Shown piece by piece: positions 11,194 to 22,237 of a DNA stretch of 64,000 nucleotides. Under the pieces are notes generated by a model that saw nothing but the letters and a program-made list of their open reading frames with translations, ran no database searches and was not told where the DNA came from. Numbering within the stretch: the stretch's first letter is position 1; each line of letters starts with the position of its first letter. This stretch comes from Fragilariopsis cylindrus CCMP1102 (Eukaryota > Bacillariophyta > Bacillariophyceae > Bacillariales > Bacillariaceae): the NCBI GenBank assembly GCA_900095095.1, contig FMBT01000365.1, positions 1-64,000 on the forward strand, read 5' to 3'. A program made the position numbers and the translations under genes.

Positions 11194-12975
11194 CAACGCT
11201 GTACGAAAACTATAATACACTACTTCAGTATTAACAAAGTTTCGTTTTTATCACATAATTTATAATTTAACGGGACTGGGAATCTATTTATTTAACGGGT
11301 TGAGTAAGTGTCTAAATAATATCAAATTCTGTGATCTATCTGTTTGACGTGCTTTTCAAAACAATAAAAATACCATGTGTCTCAGTAAAATTTGGCTCCA
11401 ACTAACTAGATAATAGCCACACCTCCATGCAGCTCGGTGGACCACCATGATATCCATTATTCCCCTAGCATATTAAACTATAATGGTTTATATTAATTCA
11501 ACTGATTGATCTATCGTCGATTGATTAATCGATTGATCCATTGATCAATTCTTGTTATTGTTGTTGTTGTTGTCTTTATTGTTATTGTTGTTTCAAGTAC
11601 AAGTTCTGCTAACTGCGCGTGTGTAGAATGCAATATCTAGTTTATAAATTATAAACCTAAACTATGCTTTAATCTCCAAGAGTAACTTCTAATTGTCTAC
11701 AACGGCAAAATTCACTGTAAAACTGGTCAAAGGTAGAGGACATGAGTTCGATACTGGACATTGGTTCAATACTTATGTGGGAAGAGTTGATGTGCTAGCT
11801 TTAGCTACTCTATCAATTGCAATACTTTTGTCTTAATTCTTTTTTAATTCAAAAAATCAACACGTTGTTTTGCTAGTGAAAGAAACAGTCCGCGAGACTC
11901 CAATTTCTTATGACAGGAAAGCTGTTAAAAGGAGGAAAAGGTACGGTTCTATTTGGTCATCTAGGGAAAAGTCTGTGAGCTTGTATAGAGTTGGTAGGCA
12001 AATTTTGAATTGCCACAAGAGTTGCATAAGAGAGGAGGATTACGAATCGAATAATAGAGTATGAGCTAAACAAATGAATAATTATGTAGTATATTTTATG
12101 ATTGTTATATTAATGATCCGTTTTGTTGGTTTTATCATGAGAGTGTTAAAAGGGGATCCATTATCAACAGGTATGTTTGACCTATTTTTATGTAGAAAAT
12201 TAAAATCATGTCTCTTCGTAGAATAGACTCCAACCAAATAGATAACAGTTGCACCTCTATGCCACTTAATGGGTGGACCATGATCTCCATCTTTCCATTT
12301 ATATTATCTTGTTATCATCCTATTATTTGATTCATTTTGTTGTTTAAAAGAATAGTAATAGTGGATTTTAATGGATTAATGGATTTGGATCTACAGATTA
12401 TACTGTGTACAGTGCGCGTTGTTTTTGAGAGTATGAATACCCTAAAATTTGCTCTATTGTTAACAAGCGGCTCTGTCTTAGCACAGTGGTCCCACGTTAT
12501 GAATACACAACTATCAGTCGTTAGTTGGACTCTGAAAGAAGTGTGCATTCCTCTTGTCCAATATCGATTGGTTGTTGAAATGCTGACCACCAAATAAGAC
12601 TGGCTATGTAATAATTGCAGAACAGCAACTAGTTTGATTAAAAAATATGATTTGAGCAATCAGAGTTTTAAATTGAGTCCCATAGAATATGTTCATTTCT
12701 TTTCTTCGTTGTTATTAGTCGTCGTCACTGAATCGATCGAGACAACATTACGTCGTGATGTATCATCCACCGTTATAAGAGGTTTGATTGGATTTCTTGA
12801 CGGCTCTTTGTGACCCACTGTCAGCCTAGACATTATGGGTTGGTTTGAGTTTAATGATGAGGCCGTCAAATGGTCGGTATTCGATTATTTTCCTGCAACA
12901 CAAGCAGCACTGCTTCCTTTTGACTCTTTCATATCTGTCGTACCTTTCATTACAACTTGTTTTTACTAATGGTAG
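11194..12975. repeat. Spacer with two diverged copies of an unknown repeat
   Basis: Copies at about 11390-11465 and 12225-12300 share a pattern (CTCCAACNAAxTAGATAA..CACCTCxATGC..TGGACCA..ATGATxTCCAT), same orientation, roughly 70 percent alike by eye. Between them an ORF at 11870-12064 (KAVKRRKRYGSIWSSREK) and around 12340-12600 short frames on both strands look like decayed coding. The family is not recognised; a dead transposable element is the simplest guess. Confidence 0.35.
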
Positions 12976-13750
12976 CTATATTTGTTCCGTTTCTGAATCT
13001 GCAAGACTATCTAAGGACATACTATTGATAGACTTGTCATCACTAAGCGCGAATTGCTCCCTAAAGTTGCCAGGGACTAGAGGTTTTGCGTTTGGTCCTT
13101 CTTCACCGACACTACTTTTCTTCGTTTCCGTCATCTTTGTTGTTTCATTAAAGGGCGGCGGATTCAAGCCATCACTGTGAACTGGTGATTTACCTGAAGT
13201 AATATCCAATAACAATCCGCTCAAGGTGTTATTATTTGAGGGCATTTCCTTCGAATTCATATCGCTAAGTGTTAACTCACCTGAATTGATTATCTTTGGA
13301 AGTTCCCCTATTTGTTGTAACCACTAAAAAAGACTCTTCATCATCTCCAGAAGAAGCCTTGTTACCGTCATCTATATCAGAAGTCTGTTTATTTTTCTCC
13401 TTCGAAAGGAAAAAATAAGCCACCATATTCTTGTCGAATGTATTGTTTTCACTATTGGTATCTGTGTGGTAGATCGTTTTCTCTTGGTGCCAGCACGCTT
13501 GATCATGTGTGAAGGAAGGAAACAACTCGTCATATTTCCTCTAGAATAGTGCTAACTCTCCTAGAAGACTAAATCAGACTTGTGTAAAGGGAGAGAACTA
13601 GCCCCCGCGGTTTCCTCAGAAGAAGAATTAATACTCTTGGTGTCTACATCAGTAGCAGGTTGATTCTGAATGAAAGTAGGCTCATGCATAACTGTCACAC
13701 CCTTGAGAGGAATACGATTATTCTTATTTCTATTACAATTCGCTTTGTCA
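12976..13750 (-). pseudogene. Broken or multi-exon coding downstream of the DUF6824 gene
   Basis: Minus-strand segments read as plausible protein in successive frames: NRIPLKGVTVMHEPTFIQNQ after the DUF6824 stop, then THDQACWHQEKTIYHTDTNS and KNMVAYFFLSKEKNK (13525-13277), then a Ser/Asp-rich piece (13260-12976). VTTNR occurs near the end of both the DUF6824 ORF and the second segment. They may be the disordered tail of the DUF6824 gene interrupted by indels, a separate small gene, or decay. No domain is recognised. Confidence 0.3.
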
Positions 13751-13752
13751 GC

Positions 13753-15688
13753 TTAGCACGTCTTATGGTCTCCATCAACTATTGTGTCAGAAAGAGATAA
13801 TTCTGACGCCGCAGCTGCTAATGCTGCAGACGAAGCGATATCAGATCCTTCCCTGTTGGTTGTTACCGACATCTTTCGAGAACAATCATGATTGGACTCA
13901 ATGGCTTCGTTTCCAGTTGCTGGTGACTGCTGCAAATCATCCGGTATCACGGAGAGTGGAATTGGCTGTCCTTCATCACAATGTCCTACATCATTATCAT
14001 TATCATTATCATTATCATCATCATCATCATCATCATCATCGTTATCGACGCGTCTTTCGTTGTTATCAACGTGTCCTTCGTCATCGTCGTCAATGCCATC
14101 GCCAATGCCATCATTGTCGTCGTCAAAATTCTTAGATGAATTCGTGTAGTTTTCGTCATTCATCTCGCTCTTATCTTCCATCGTCTGTTTGAATGTATTG
14201 TGGTGTGGCGTATGAATATCACTGTTCGGATTCGTCACAGCATGACTGCGTACAAAACGATCGTTTTCCTGTGCATCCATAGCAAGTTCTTGTTGTTGAT
14301 GTTGTTGCTTCATCATATGTTGTTGCTGATTCATCATATTTTCTCCATATTGGTCGATTCCGAGGGAATTAGATGCTTGCATCATCCCTGTTGCTCCACA
14401 GCCTGCTGCTGCTGCCATCATATTATTATTATTATTATTAGATCGAGGTTGTTGATACTGTTTATACATCATCATTCTAGCAGCTTGCCGTTTTTTCATC
14501 ATCATCAATTTCATCATCATCGCTTGTTTTCTCATCATCTCTTGTTGCTGTTGCTGTTGCCTCGTGCTCATATTGGTATGTGCATGTGGATACGTGTGTA
14601 TATTATTATTTCTAGATTGGGCTTTCGTCGTGTTTAATATATAGGCATTTTGAATAGCTCGTCGTTTCATAGCCATGTGCATCTGTGCTTGTGCTTGCAG
14701 GTAGTTAAGACTAGTGGGCACGGGGCTGTTAATATTCATAATGTTACCTCCCAACGACGTCGTCGCCATGTTAGGTCGCTGATGTGCGTACATTCCCATC
14801 ATAGTAGAAGGCATGATATTATTATTATTATGTCTTTGGTGATTTGAAGCTGCAGCACTACTAGCACTTGTAGACGTCCCCATCATTACGTTTCCCATTA
14901 TGTCACCACCCTGGAGTAGGGAAGAACACCATCAGTTCTCTCCCGTAGACACTGCGAAGCTTTGGCCTGTGACCTCTTTTCTGTCACTTCACGCCAAACG
15001 TAGGGACGGTATTTTGGGGTTGCAGTATCAATATCAATATCAATATCAATATCAATATTATTAGATCCGGTTGATGTTGTTGTTGTTGTTGTTGTTAGAG
15101 CTTTGTCAACCCTTCGAAGGAATCTACCAGGTGGCGATTGGTTACGCCACATCTTAACAACAAGTTTTGATACCCATGGTTTATCATTTTTGCCACAAGC
15201 CAAATACTGGATTTATAACGGCTCACTAACTTTCGAAAGTTGACATTTCCCTGATGGTTGGAAGACCATCCACCACGTCCCAGGATGATATCGTTATCGC
15301 CAGGTTCTTCGATTTCCTCTTCTCCTTCGATCCAGTCGCATTTGTTGTTGTTGTTGTTGTCTTCATCCTTTTTAAAAACGGTGGTAGAACCATGCTTGAC
15401 GACGACAGCTTCTTGTTCGTAGGTGACACCTAATCCTGCATGGGCCGAATCATGAAAAGACATATCTTCATTATGATAATTTCGACGTTTAATACTTGGA
15501 TCAACATTGTCTTGTTGATACGACATTAAATTACAGATCTTCTTTGAACCAGCTGCTTCTGAATCATCCACGATCCAGTCGCATTTGTTGTTGTTGTCGG
15601 AAGCGTTGCCTCCATCCTTATCATCATCATCCTCATCATTGTTATCGCCGCTGTTACAATTAGCAATATGAATCGAATCCTTCTCCAT
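13753..15688 (-). CDS. DUF6824 domain protein with Gln/Met/Asn-rich tail
   Basis: The first frame (15688 to about 15205) has an acidic leader with CDWI twice, then DNDIILGRGGWSSNHQGN and NFRKLVSRYKS, the hallmark of the DUF6824 family expanded in diatoms. The domain continues one frame over at 15204-15210: YLACGKNDKPWVSKLVV, PPGRFLRR and RSQAKASQCLRER. A second one-base step at the CCC run 14919-14921 leads into the long tail (14898-13753), rich in Met, Gln, Asn and Asp, with an Ile-Asp hexanucleotide repeat before it. Both steps look like a missing base rather than introns. A nuclear or regulatory role is guessed from composition only. Confidence 0.75.
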
Positions 15689-16341
15689 CTCTTTGATATG
15701 GATCTAAATTACTGGTACCGGTATGATAATTGATAAATAATGTAAGAAGTATATGTGCTACTTTAATCTTACTATATTCCGTTTCTTCTGGTCTACAGTT
15801 ACGAGAGAGGCAGGATTCTTAACGAATTATTCCTTCAAATTCGTTTGTCTTTGACAAAGTGGCAAGAGGGTATATTGGATGGAGCGATACGGTACTTTGT
15901 GCATGACTTCATTATTCTTATGTAAAAGTACAGTAAGGAATGATGCTGTTGTTCTTTATTTATCATGCGCGAAGCGATGAAAATAATATAAAAGGCAAAT
16001 GCCAAAAAAAGGGCGCGCCATTATATTTCCGGCGGGAACTTCCTCACATTATCAATTGTATAGTATACAGTATTGTTTCAATCTAAAGTACTGTACTAGT
16101 TTCAAGGGTTTGAGGGTGTACTACTGTAGATTCTAAATTCTATACCCATAAAATCATCATAATCCCGTAATATATTCCTTCCACCAACTTTCCCAAATTT
16201 TTTAAAAACATGACACATGACAAATGACATATGACAAACGACAATGAACTGATAATCTATCTGATAATAAGCCCGAGCATATAAGTACCAGTAGGCCCCA
16301 CAATATCTTGATAAGCAACAACAAACATAGAATAACGAAGA
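15689..16341. other. Divergent intergenic region
   Basis: Promoter region for the DUF6824 gene and the SpoU methyltransferase. It contains an 8-base GGGCGCGCC at about 16010 beside a TATAAAA at 15987-15993. No gene is seen. Confidence 0.45.
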
Positions 16342-17946
16342 ATGACTTGCACACATATAATGAATCCAGGAATTGGAGAGCGTTTAGAGAAGGATACTTC
16401 TTGTTTTGAATCTTATGGGTTTACGTTTCACAGAGATACTACTTGTAGTAATAGTAGCAGTAATGAGCAAAACAATAATGATAATAGTAATTATCATGGT
16501 ATTTTTCATTCAATTGATGATCCAATTATACCTTCCGCCAGTTTATATATTCAAGTTTCTACTGTATCATTGATTGCGTCCATCGGTCCATATTTACGTA
16601 CTCTGGTACGATTGTGCGTACATCCTATAAATCCAAGGTCACTACAAGCCATTGTAGTGATTGGCGATGAGGATGAAAGGAAGATGACGACGAAGAAGAA
16701 GAAAAACAACAACAACAATAACGACAATGACGATGACGCTAGCAGATCCATTGCCCATGCGATACATATGTTGATTCGAAATAGTATGGGAGCAGCATTA
16801 TTTCTTAATTTACATGTGGTATTACCTACAGGGACAAGTCGTGAGAAGGTACTAGAAAAGATGGAACAAAATGATGATGGTTGTTACGAATATCCATCTG
16901 TGGTTGTACACGAACATGAAAATAAATATGAACATGAACATGGCTCAGACAGCTCCATCATCAGAAGTAACGGTGGGGATTATAATAGTATGATAGGATC
17001 GAAGCAACCTTTTATTATTGACCTGGGACTTGTACAGGAATCGGATGGTGTACCTCCATCGATAGACAAACCACTTTCACACGATTGTCTACATAGATTC
17101 GATCCGATACGACATTTCTTATCTTTGCAAGTAACAACTCGCATGTGTACAATCCGTCTAACTCCACTGGTATATCATCTATCTCAACGATTATTGTTAC
17201 TAGTAGAGAAGAACCACGACGAAAGAATAACAGCACCACCCGTATCATCGTCATCATCAGAAGGAGAAGAAGAAGAAGAAGGAATACCGATAATACTATC
17301 AAAATCGGAACAACAACCACAAAAAAATCATCAACATCAACATCAACCTATGATATTGGTTTGTTTGGAGAAAATATCCAACCTGTATCGTGTACTAATG
17401 CTTGTACGGGATTATGGTGGTATAGAAACCATCGGACGGCAACTTGTAGTGGTGTGTAAACTTGATTCAACAGTGGAACGTTTTCGATTAGAAGCTATCA
17501 ATTTTATATCTAAAAACTTTTTAAAACAAAAAAAGGAGAAATCCAGTAGTAGTCATGCCAACAAAAACGAAGACGAAGACGAAGACGAATCATTACTATC
17601 ATCATCATCATCATCATCATTGTATTTTCCACGTGTAGTGTCGATCGAAGAAGCAAGGGAACTGATAGTCAAAGATATTATTGATAGCTCGTGTTCATCC
17701 TCGTCTTCTTTTCCTGACATAATTGGATTCGATTTACATGAAAACGCTATGACATTGAGTGAAAACAATAAAAACGCAAAACTTATTCTTGAATCTGCTA
17801 GAGCCGTTATATTGGGTTATGAAAGCGATGGGATACCACAGCCGATAAATGAAATTATTTCCCACTATGTACAAATTCAATCAAGAACGAGTATCAATAT
17901 TGTTGCTGCTTTTTCGATTGTTCTGCATGCAATCATGGCACAATGA
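16342..17946 (+). CDS. SpoU/TrmH-family RNA 2'-O-ribose methyltransferase
   Basis: This single-exon gene of 534 residues ends in a SPOUT-fold domain. Motif 1 is NLYRVLMLVRDYGGIE (about residue 347), motif 2 is ARAVILGYESDGIP (about 488) and motif 3 is SRTSINIVAAFSIVLHAI (about 515), the knot that binds S-adenosylmethionine. These enzymes methylate ribose 2'-OH in tRNA or rRNA. The N-terminal 340 residues are less conserved and hold Asn, Ser and Glu runs; a helical region there could be the RNA-binding half. Of eukaryotic relatives, Trm3/TARBP1 is the nearest I can suggest, but this protein is shorter. There is no clear targeting peptide. Confidence 0.8.
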   Translation: MTCTHIMNPGIGERLEKDTSCFESYGFTFHRDTTCSNSSSNEQNNNDNSNYHGIFHSIDDPIIPSASLYIQVSTVSLIASIGPYLRTLVRLCVHPINPRSLQAIVVIGDEDERKMTTKKKKNNNNNNDNDDDASRSIAHAIHMLIRNSMGAALFLNLHVVLPTGTSREKVLEKMEQNDDGCYEYPSVVVHEHENKYEHEHGSDSSIIRSNGGDYNSMIGSKQPFIIDLGLVQESDGVPPSIDKPLSHDCLHRFDPIRHFLSLQVTTRMCTIRLTPLVYHLSQRLLLLVEKNHDERITAPPVSSSSSEGEEEEEGIPIILSKSEQQPQKNHQHQHQPMILVCLEKISNLYRVLMLVRDYGGIETIGRQLVVVCKLDSTVERFRLEAINFISKNFLKQKKEKSSSSHANKNEDEDEDESLLSSSSSSSLYFPRVVSIEEARELIVKDIIDSSCSSSSSFPDIIGFDLHENAMTLSENNKNAKLILESARAVILGYESDGIPQPINEIISHYVQIQSRTSINIVAAFSIVLHAIMAQ

Positions 17947-19026
17947 ATTCACACACGCACATACTCACACACATTTTTGTGGCAAGCATAGACATTCCCC
18001 ACCCACTAAGTTATGGACCAATTTGTAACAAACTATACTATCATAAAAGTTGTTTCTGTTCATATTATACATTTCTACTGTATCTATCCATGGTCTACTT
18101 TATTAGACTCTTATAATAGGATCAATGCGGCCCTTCAATTCACATGGAAATTAGGATATGAAAAAATATATGTATTCAGACAAAAAATGCAGGCATTGAT
18201 CATGACATTGTGTACCTTTTCTTGATAGAGAGTATGTGTTTTTAGAAAACTCCCCTGGACAAATTATTCCGTACTGTACCCTAAGGATTTACTAGTAGTA
18301 GAGAATGAGAGTATTTATAATGGTAAAGTAGATATTGGTAGATATGCTCCATTACACATTAAATTGTGGAATAATGTATGTATAATACAAGAGAGAGATA
18401 TCCAACTGTGACAGACAGATAGTATAGTCCCGGTAAATGGCATATTATAAAATTGTACCATACTTATCTGATAGTTGACTATATGGAAGGAATTTTTCTA
18501 CTGCATACATATAGACAGGAATATCATTAGTATACTTCGATAAGGTGCTGATATATACTAATGTGATTCCATGCAAATAACCAAAGAAGCTCAATATGAT
18601 TTGGTCCTCTATATGTTGTAGTATCTTTTTTGTTTTTCACACTATTTTTTGATATTGTTATGCCATCATCCTTGGCCAATTTGATGCTATTCTTGTCCAA
18701 AAATTCTTAAAATGAAGCTACTATTGTGAAATTGGATTGAAGTCAGAAGGGCGGAATGAAGAAGGAAGTTTGACTTGGGGGATCCGAGCGATTTATTCTA
18801 TATTTCTCGATTTTTTTTACCGTGTCAGTTGTCGTCGTGCGCTATTATTGGATTTAATGGTTGAGAGGATGATGGATGATGGGATGATGTAACAGCGGTA
18901 GCGAGAAAGATCCAGGATCTAAAAATAATCAACACGAACCGGTAATATCGTATGAATGATAAATGTAGAACGCGTTACAATACACTTTTCGCCTTCTCGA
19001 TTGATTGATTCAATCTCACATTCGAC
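17947..19026. other. Long AT-rich spacer
   Basis: About 1080 nt between two plus-strand genes. I see short chance ORFs only, for example 18013-18225. The last 150 nt before 19027 are probably the promoter and leader of the ribokinase-ITPase gene. Confidence 0.45.
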
Positions 19027-20982
19027 ATGAGGAGTACATTTATCCCAACATTCCTACTTACAACATCATTCCGCACTCCCTTAACCGTCAGCTCCTTTTG
19101 CATACCTTCGTCGTTTTTCAAATCCTCCAAAGTCCATAACGTAAAAACTCAAATCAAAATGTCATCAACAGAAATCGATAAGCAGAACGATAAAAACTTA
19201 ATCCTGGTAGTCGGTAGTGCGAACCAAGATTTGACCAGTACTTCGGATGTTTTACCCACGCTTGGCGAGACTATAATGGGAAAGGATTTCGCAATTGCAT
19301 GTGGCGGAAAAGGAGCAAACCAAGCCGTAGCAGCAGCGTCACTAGGAATGGCACCGGTTGCAATGGTAACTAGAGTCGGTGACGATTTATTTGGAAGAAA
19401 CCTTCTGGATAACTTTCGACGCGTTGGGGTGGATTATTTTAGTGAAGCAGAAACTGTACTCAATGCAACACCGTCGGGAGTTGCCAGTATTGTGGTCGAC
19501 GCAAAATCTGGTGACAATCAAATTATAGTAACTCCGGGAGCCAATTACAAATTGACGCAAGAGGACGTGCGACAGAAAATTATGGATGTAAAACCATCCC
19601 AAGTTTTGGTTCAGCTAGAAATCCTACCAAGAGTTGCATTTGAGGCCCTAAAAGCGGGAAAAGATGTTGGAGCGACGACTATTTTGAACACAGCTCCTGC
19701 TCCTTTTGGATGGAGTTTAGAAGAACCCGAGATGCAATTCTATAAATACGTTGATATTCTCATATTGAACGAGACCGAGTTGGAAAAGGTGGTATACAAC
19801 GGTAAAGAATCAGGTGACGAAGAGACTCTTGCAAAGTCACTGATAACGAAGGGGGTTGGGAATGCTGTGATTGTGACGTTAGGAGCTAGGGGAGCGATGA
19901 TTGTCGAAAAGAATGATCAAGGAAGAATTGAGACCCTCATCGTCGATGCTCCCGAGGATCTTCCAGCACGAAAGCTTCCGGTTAAAAACACGGTTGGAGC
20001 AGGAGACTCTTTTTGTGGAGCATTAGCAGCCTATCGATCGACTGGTCTCTCTCTAGCAGATGCTGCCAGATATGCATGCGGAGTAGCGAGCATGACTGTT
20101 CGAAAGGATGGAGCACAAACTTCATATCCACTTTATGACGAGTTACCGGACTGTCTGAAACTGAAAGATAGGCCTGCAAAACGTTCAAAGACATCGCTTA
20201 AACCTATCATCACTTTTGTAACCGGAAACAAGAAAAAACTGGAAGAAGTAAAACAAATCCTTTCTTCTTCGGAAGGGGATGCTGCGTTTGAGTTAACTAA
20301 CGTTAAGCTGGATTTACCCGGTGAGTCATTCTTCTCGATCTCCAATACCACAGATACTTTTTTCCATTCGTATTTTGACTTCTCACTTTCATTCTTTCTC
20401 CTCTATGCCAGAACTGCAAGGAGATCCAGTTGAAATTGCGACAGAAAAATGTCGCCTGGCTGCGGAGAAAGTAAAGGGTGCTGTGTTTACCGAAGACACG
20501 TCTCTGTGCTTCAATGCTTTCAATGGACTACCCGGGTGAGCCATTCTTCTCGATCTTCAATACTACAAACACTTTTTTTTTTTTTTTTTCATTCGTATTT
20601 TGACTTCTCACTTTCATTATCTCTCCGCTATGCGAAATCTAAAAATAGACCTTACATTAAGTGGTTCTTAGATAATTGCGGTCATACAGGGTTGAACAAA
20701 ATGTTAGATGGCTTCGAAGATCGGACTGCATACGCCCAAACAATTGTGGCTTATACAACTGGTCCCGATGCAGAAATTCATGTTTTCGATGGTAGAACCG
20801 ACGGGAAAATCGTGACGGCTCGCGGTCCAACTGACTTTGGCTGGGATCCTGTATTCGAACCTAATGAGGGTCATGGAAAGACCTACGCAGAAATGAGCAA
20901 GGATTTCAAAAACACTATTAGTCATAGGGGTCGTTCGTTTGAAAAGTTTCGAACCTTTTTACATGAAAGCTTAAAGTCGTAA
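19027..20982 (+). CDS. Ribokinase-ITP/XTP pyrophosphatase fusion
   Basis: Exons are 19027-20320, 20412-20535 and 20649-20982. The N-terminal half is a PfkB-family ribokinase (ATP + ribose to ribose 5-phosphate): [24 protein letters not shown] and the catalytic [13 protein letters not shown]. After a short linker ([14 protein letters not shown]) the same frame enters a HAM1/ITPA-type pyrophosphatase, which clears ITP, dITP and [57 protein letters not shown] and a final SHRGRS. No stop or intron separates the halves. The first 44 residues look like an organelle or signal leader; an internal Met at 19159 could give a cytosolic form. Both family calls are firm; true co-translation rests on the open frame. 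Confidence 0.93.
20321..20411 (+). other. Intron 1 of ribokinase-ITPase (duplicate pair member)
   Basis: GTGAGT..GCCAG, 91 nt, phase 1; splicing gives LDLPELQGDP. It is almost identical to the next intron over its first 85 or so positions. Confidence 0.92.
20536..20648 (+). other. Intron 2 of ribokinase-ITPase (duplicate pair member)
   Basis: GTGAGC..AATAG, 113 nt, phase 2; splicing gives GLPGPYIKWFL. It differs from intron 1 mainly by a longer T run and a different 3' end (about 14 nt ending in AAATAG). Confidence 0.92.
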
Positions 20983-22237
20983 TAAAAAAGATCATCTACT
21001 TGTTAGTATAAGACTGCCAAGGCAGCCATAGCGATATATTGACATCTCAGATCTACGAAATGATGCACAATAGTATATGTATGTTGTTGTGTTAATAACT
21101 CAAATTGATTTTAAACTTTTATCGCTTCGTCCACACTATACTTTCATTAAGTTGATTCAGAAATTTAGGGGCCAGGTGTGAGTAATCTATTTTTGGTTAC
21201 AAACACAAACACCTCATTATGTACCATCGAAACGTATGACAACGCTTTATGGATCACGGAGTGTTGGTTTTTCAATCAGTACTTTAACGAACAAAATGAG
21301 AGATTATCCATTTCTTATGCTATTGTAAGGATTTTGCTAGCAATTTGAAAAGTGAAGTAAGAGATGATCAGAGGTCATTGGGATCTTTTACTGGTACTTT
21401 TAGATTTACTTGCTTTATATTATTCTTAATGTACTACTGGGTGTATTTATTTTGGGGGAGCTGTGTTAGCTAGTCTACTCTTCTCTTCTCATTGTGGCAA
21501 AACTTACATGTACCAGACTAATATAAGAGGAAAAAGAGGAAACAGTAGACTGCTCCTGCCCAAGGGACAAGGCGTTTGTGGGGGTGATGCTACTTTCTGC
21601 AATAAGAAGGAGACGACTACATGAGGTAGGTGTGGCCTCATTTTCTATTATTGTTGGTATGTTTTGACGTGTTTTCATAGAATTTTATACACATCATATC
21701 ATAATGCCTTGTAGACTTAAATCAAGATCTTAGTTCCAGAGACATCTGAGTCCCTTTCAACACTCTTACAATATATTGGTGAGCTTGCTAGTTTATTGTA
21801 CAGTTTTCAACATGCATAAATGAGTTGATAATATATTATTTTCACAATGGCGGTTGACGTAAGGGCTGGTTTCTGTGTTTTTCTACGCGCTATTGTTAGC
21901 GATTTCATCATAATCCGGCGTCCGTCCACCCATCAGCCACAAAGGAAATTAAGCCATCACTTTTATTTTCTATTGTACACATACTCAATACATCAATCAT
22001 CTATCTATCACAACACATCAATCCAGCAGCTACTAGTAGTACAAGTAGCTAGAGCAAGGGAGTGTGTCAAGATAACGACGACGACCATAAATACAATACA
22101 ATATATCAACACGGATAGAACTACTTGGAAGTTTCACCATAGACATCGACATCTATCACATCTGCCCAACACATTTTCTTGTACGAAGTAATACTAATAA
22201 GTACATCATAGAAAAGAAAAAGAAAAATTGCCATATA
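20983..22237. other. Long AT-rich spacer
   Basis: No supported gene. A TTATTTTGGGGGAG run at about 21448-21463 resembles a polypurine tract, but nothing around it confirms an element. The region 21840-22190 with many ACA/ATC triplets is probably leader sequence of the next gene. Confidence 0.4.

Noticed and set aside
12337-12659. Overlapping ORFs on both strands
   Set aside because: Both frames are short, compositionally ordinary and disrupted beyond their ends; kept only as part of the repeat-bearing spacer.
21440-21475. Polypurine tract and LTR start of a Copia-type element, with a partner at 8440-8540
   Set aside because: Similarity is limited to a G-rich run and a few flanking bases; no coding remnant or second LTR supports it.
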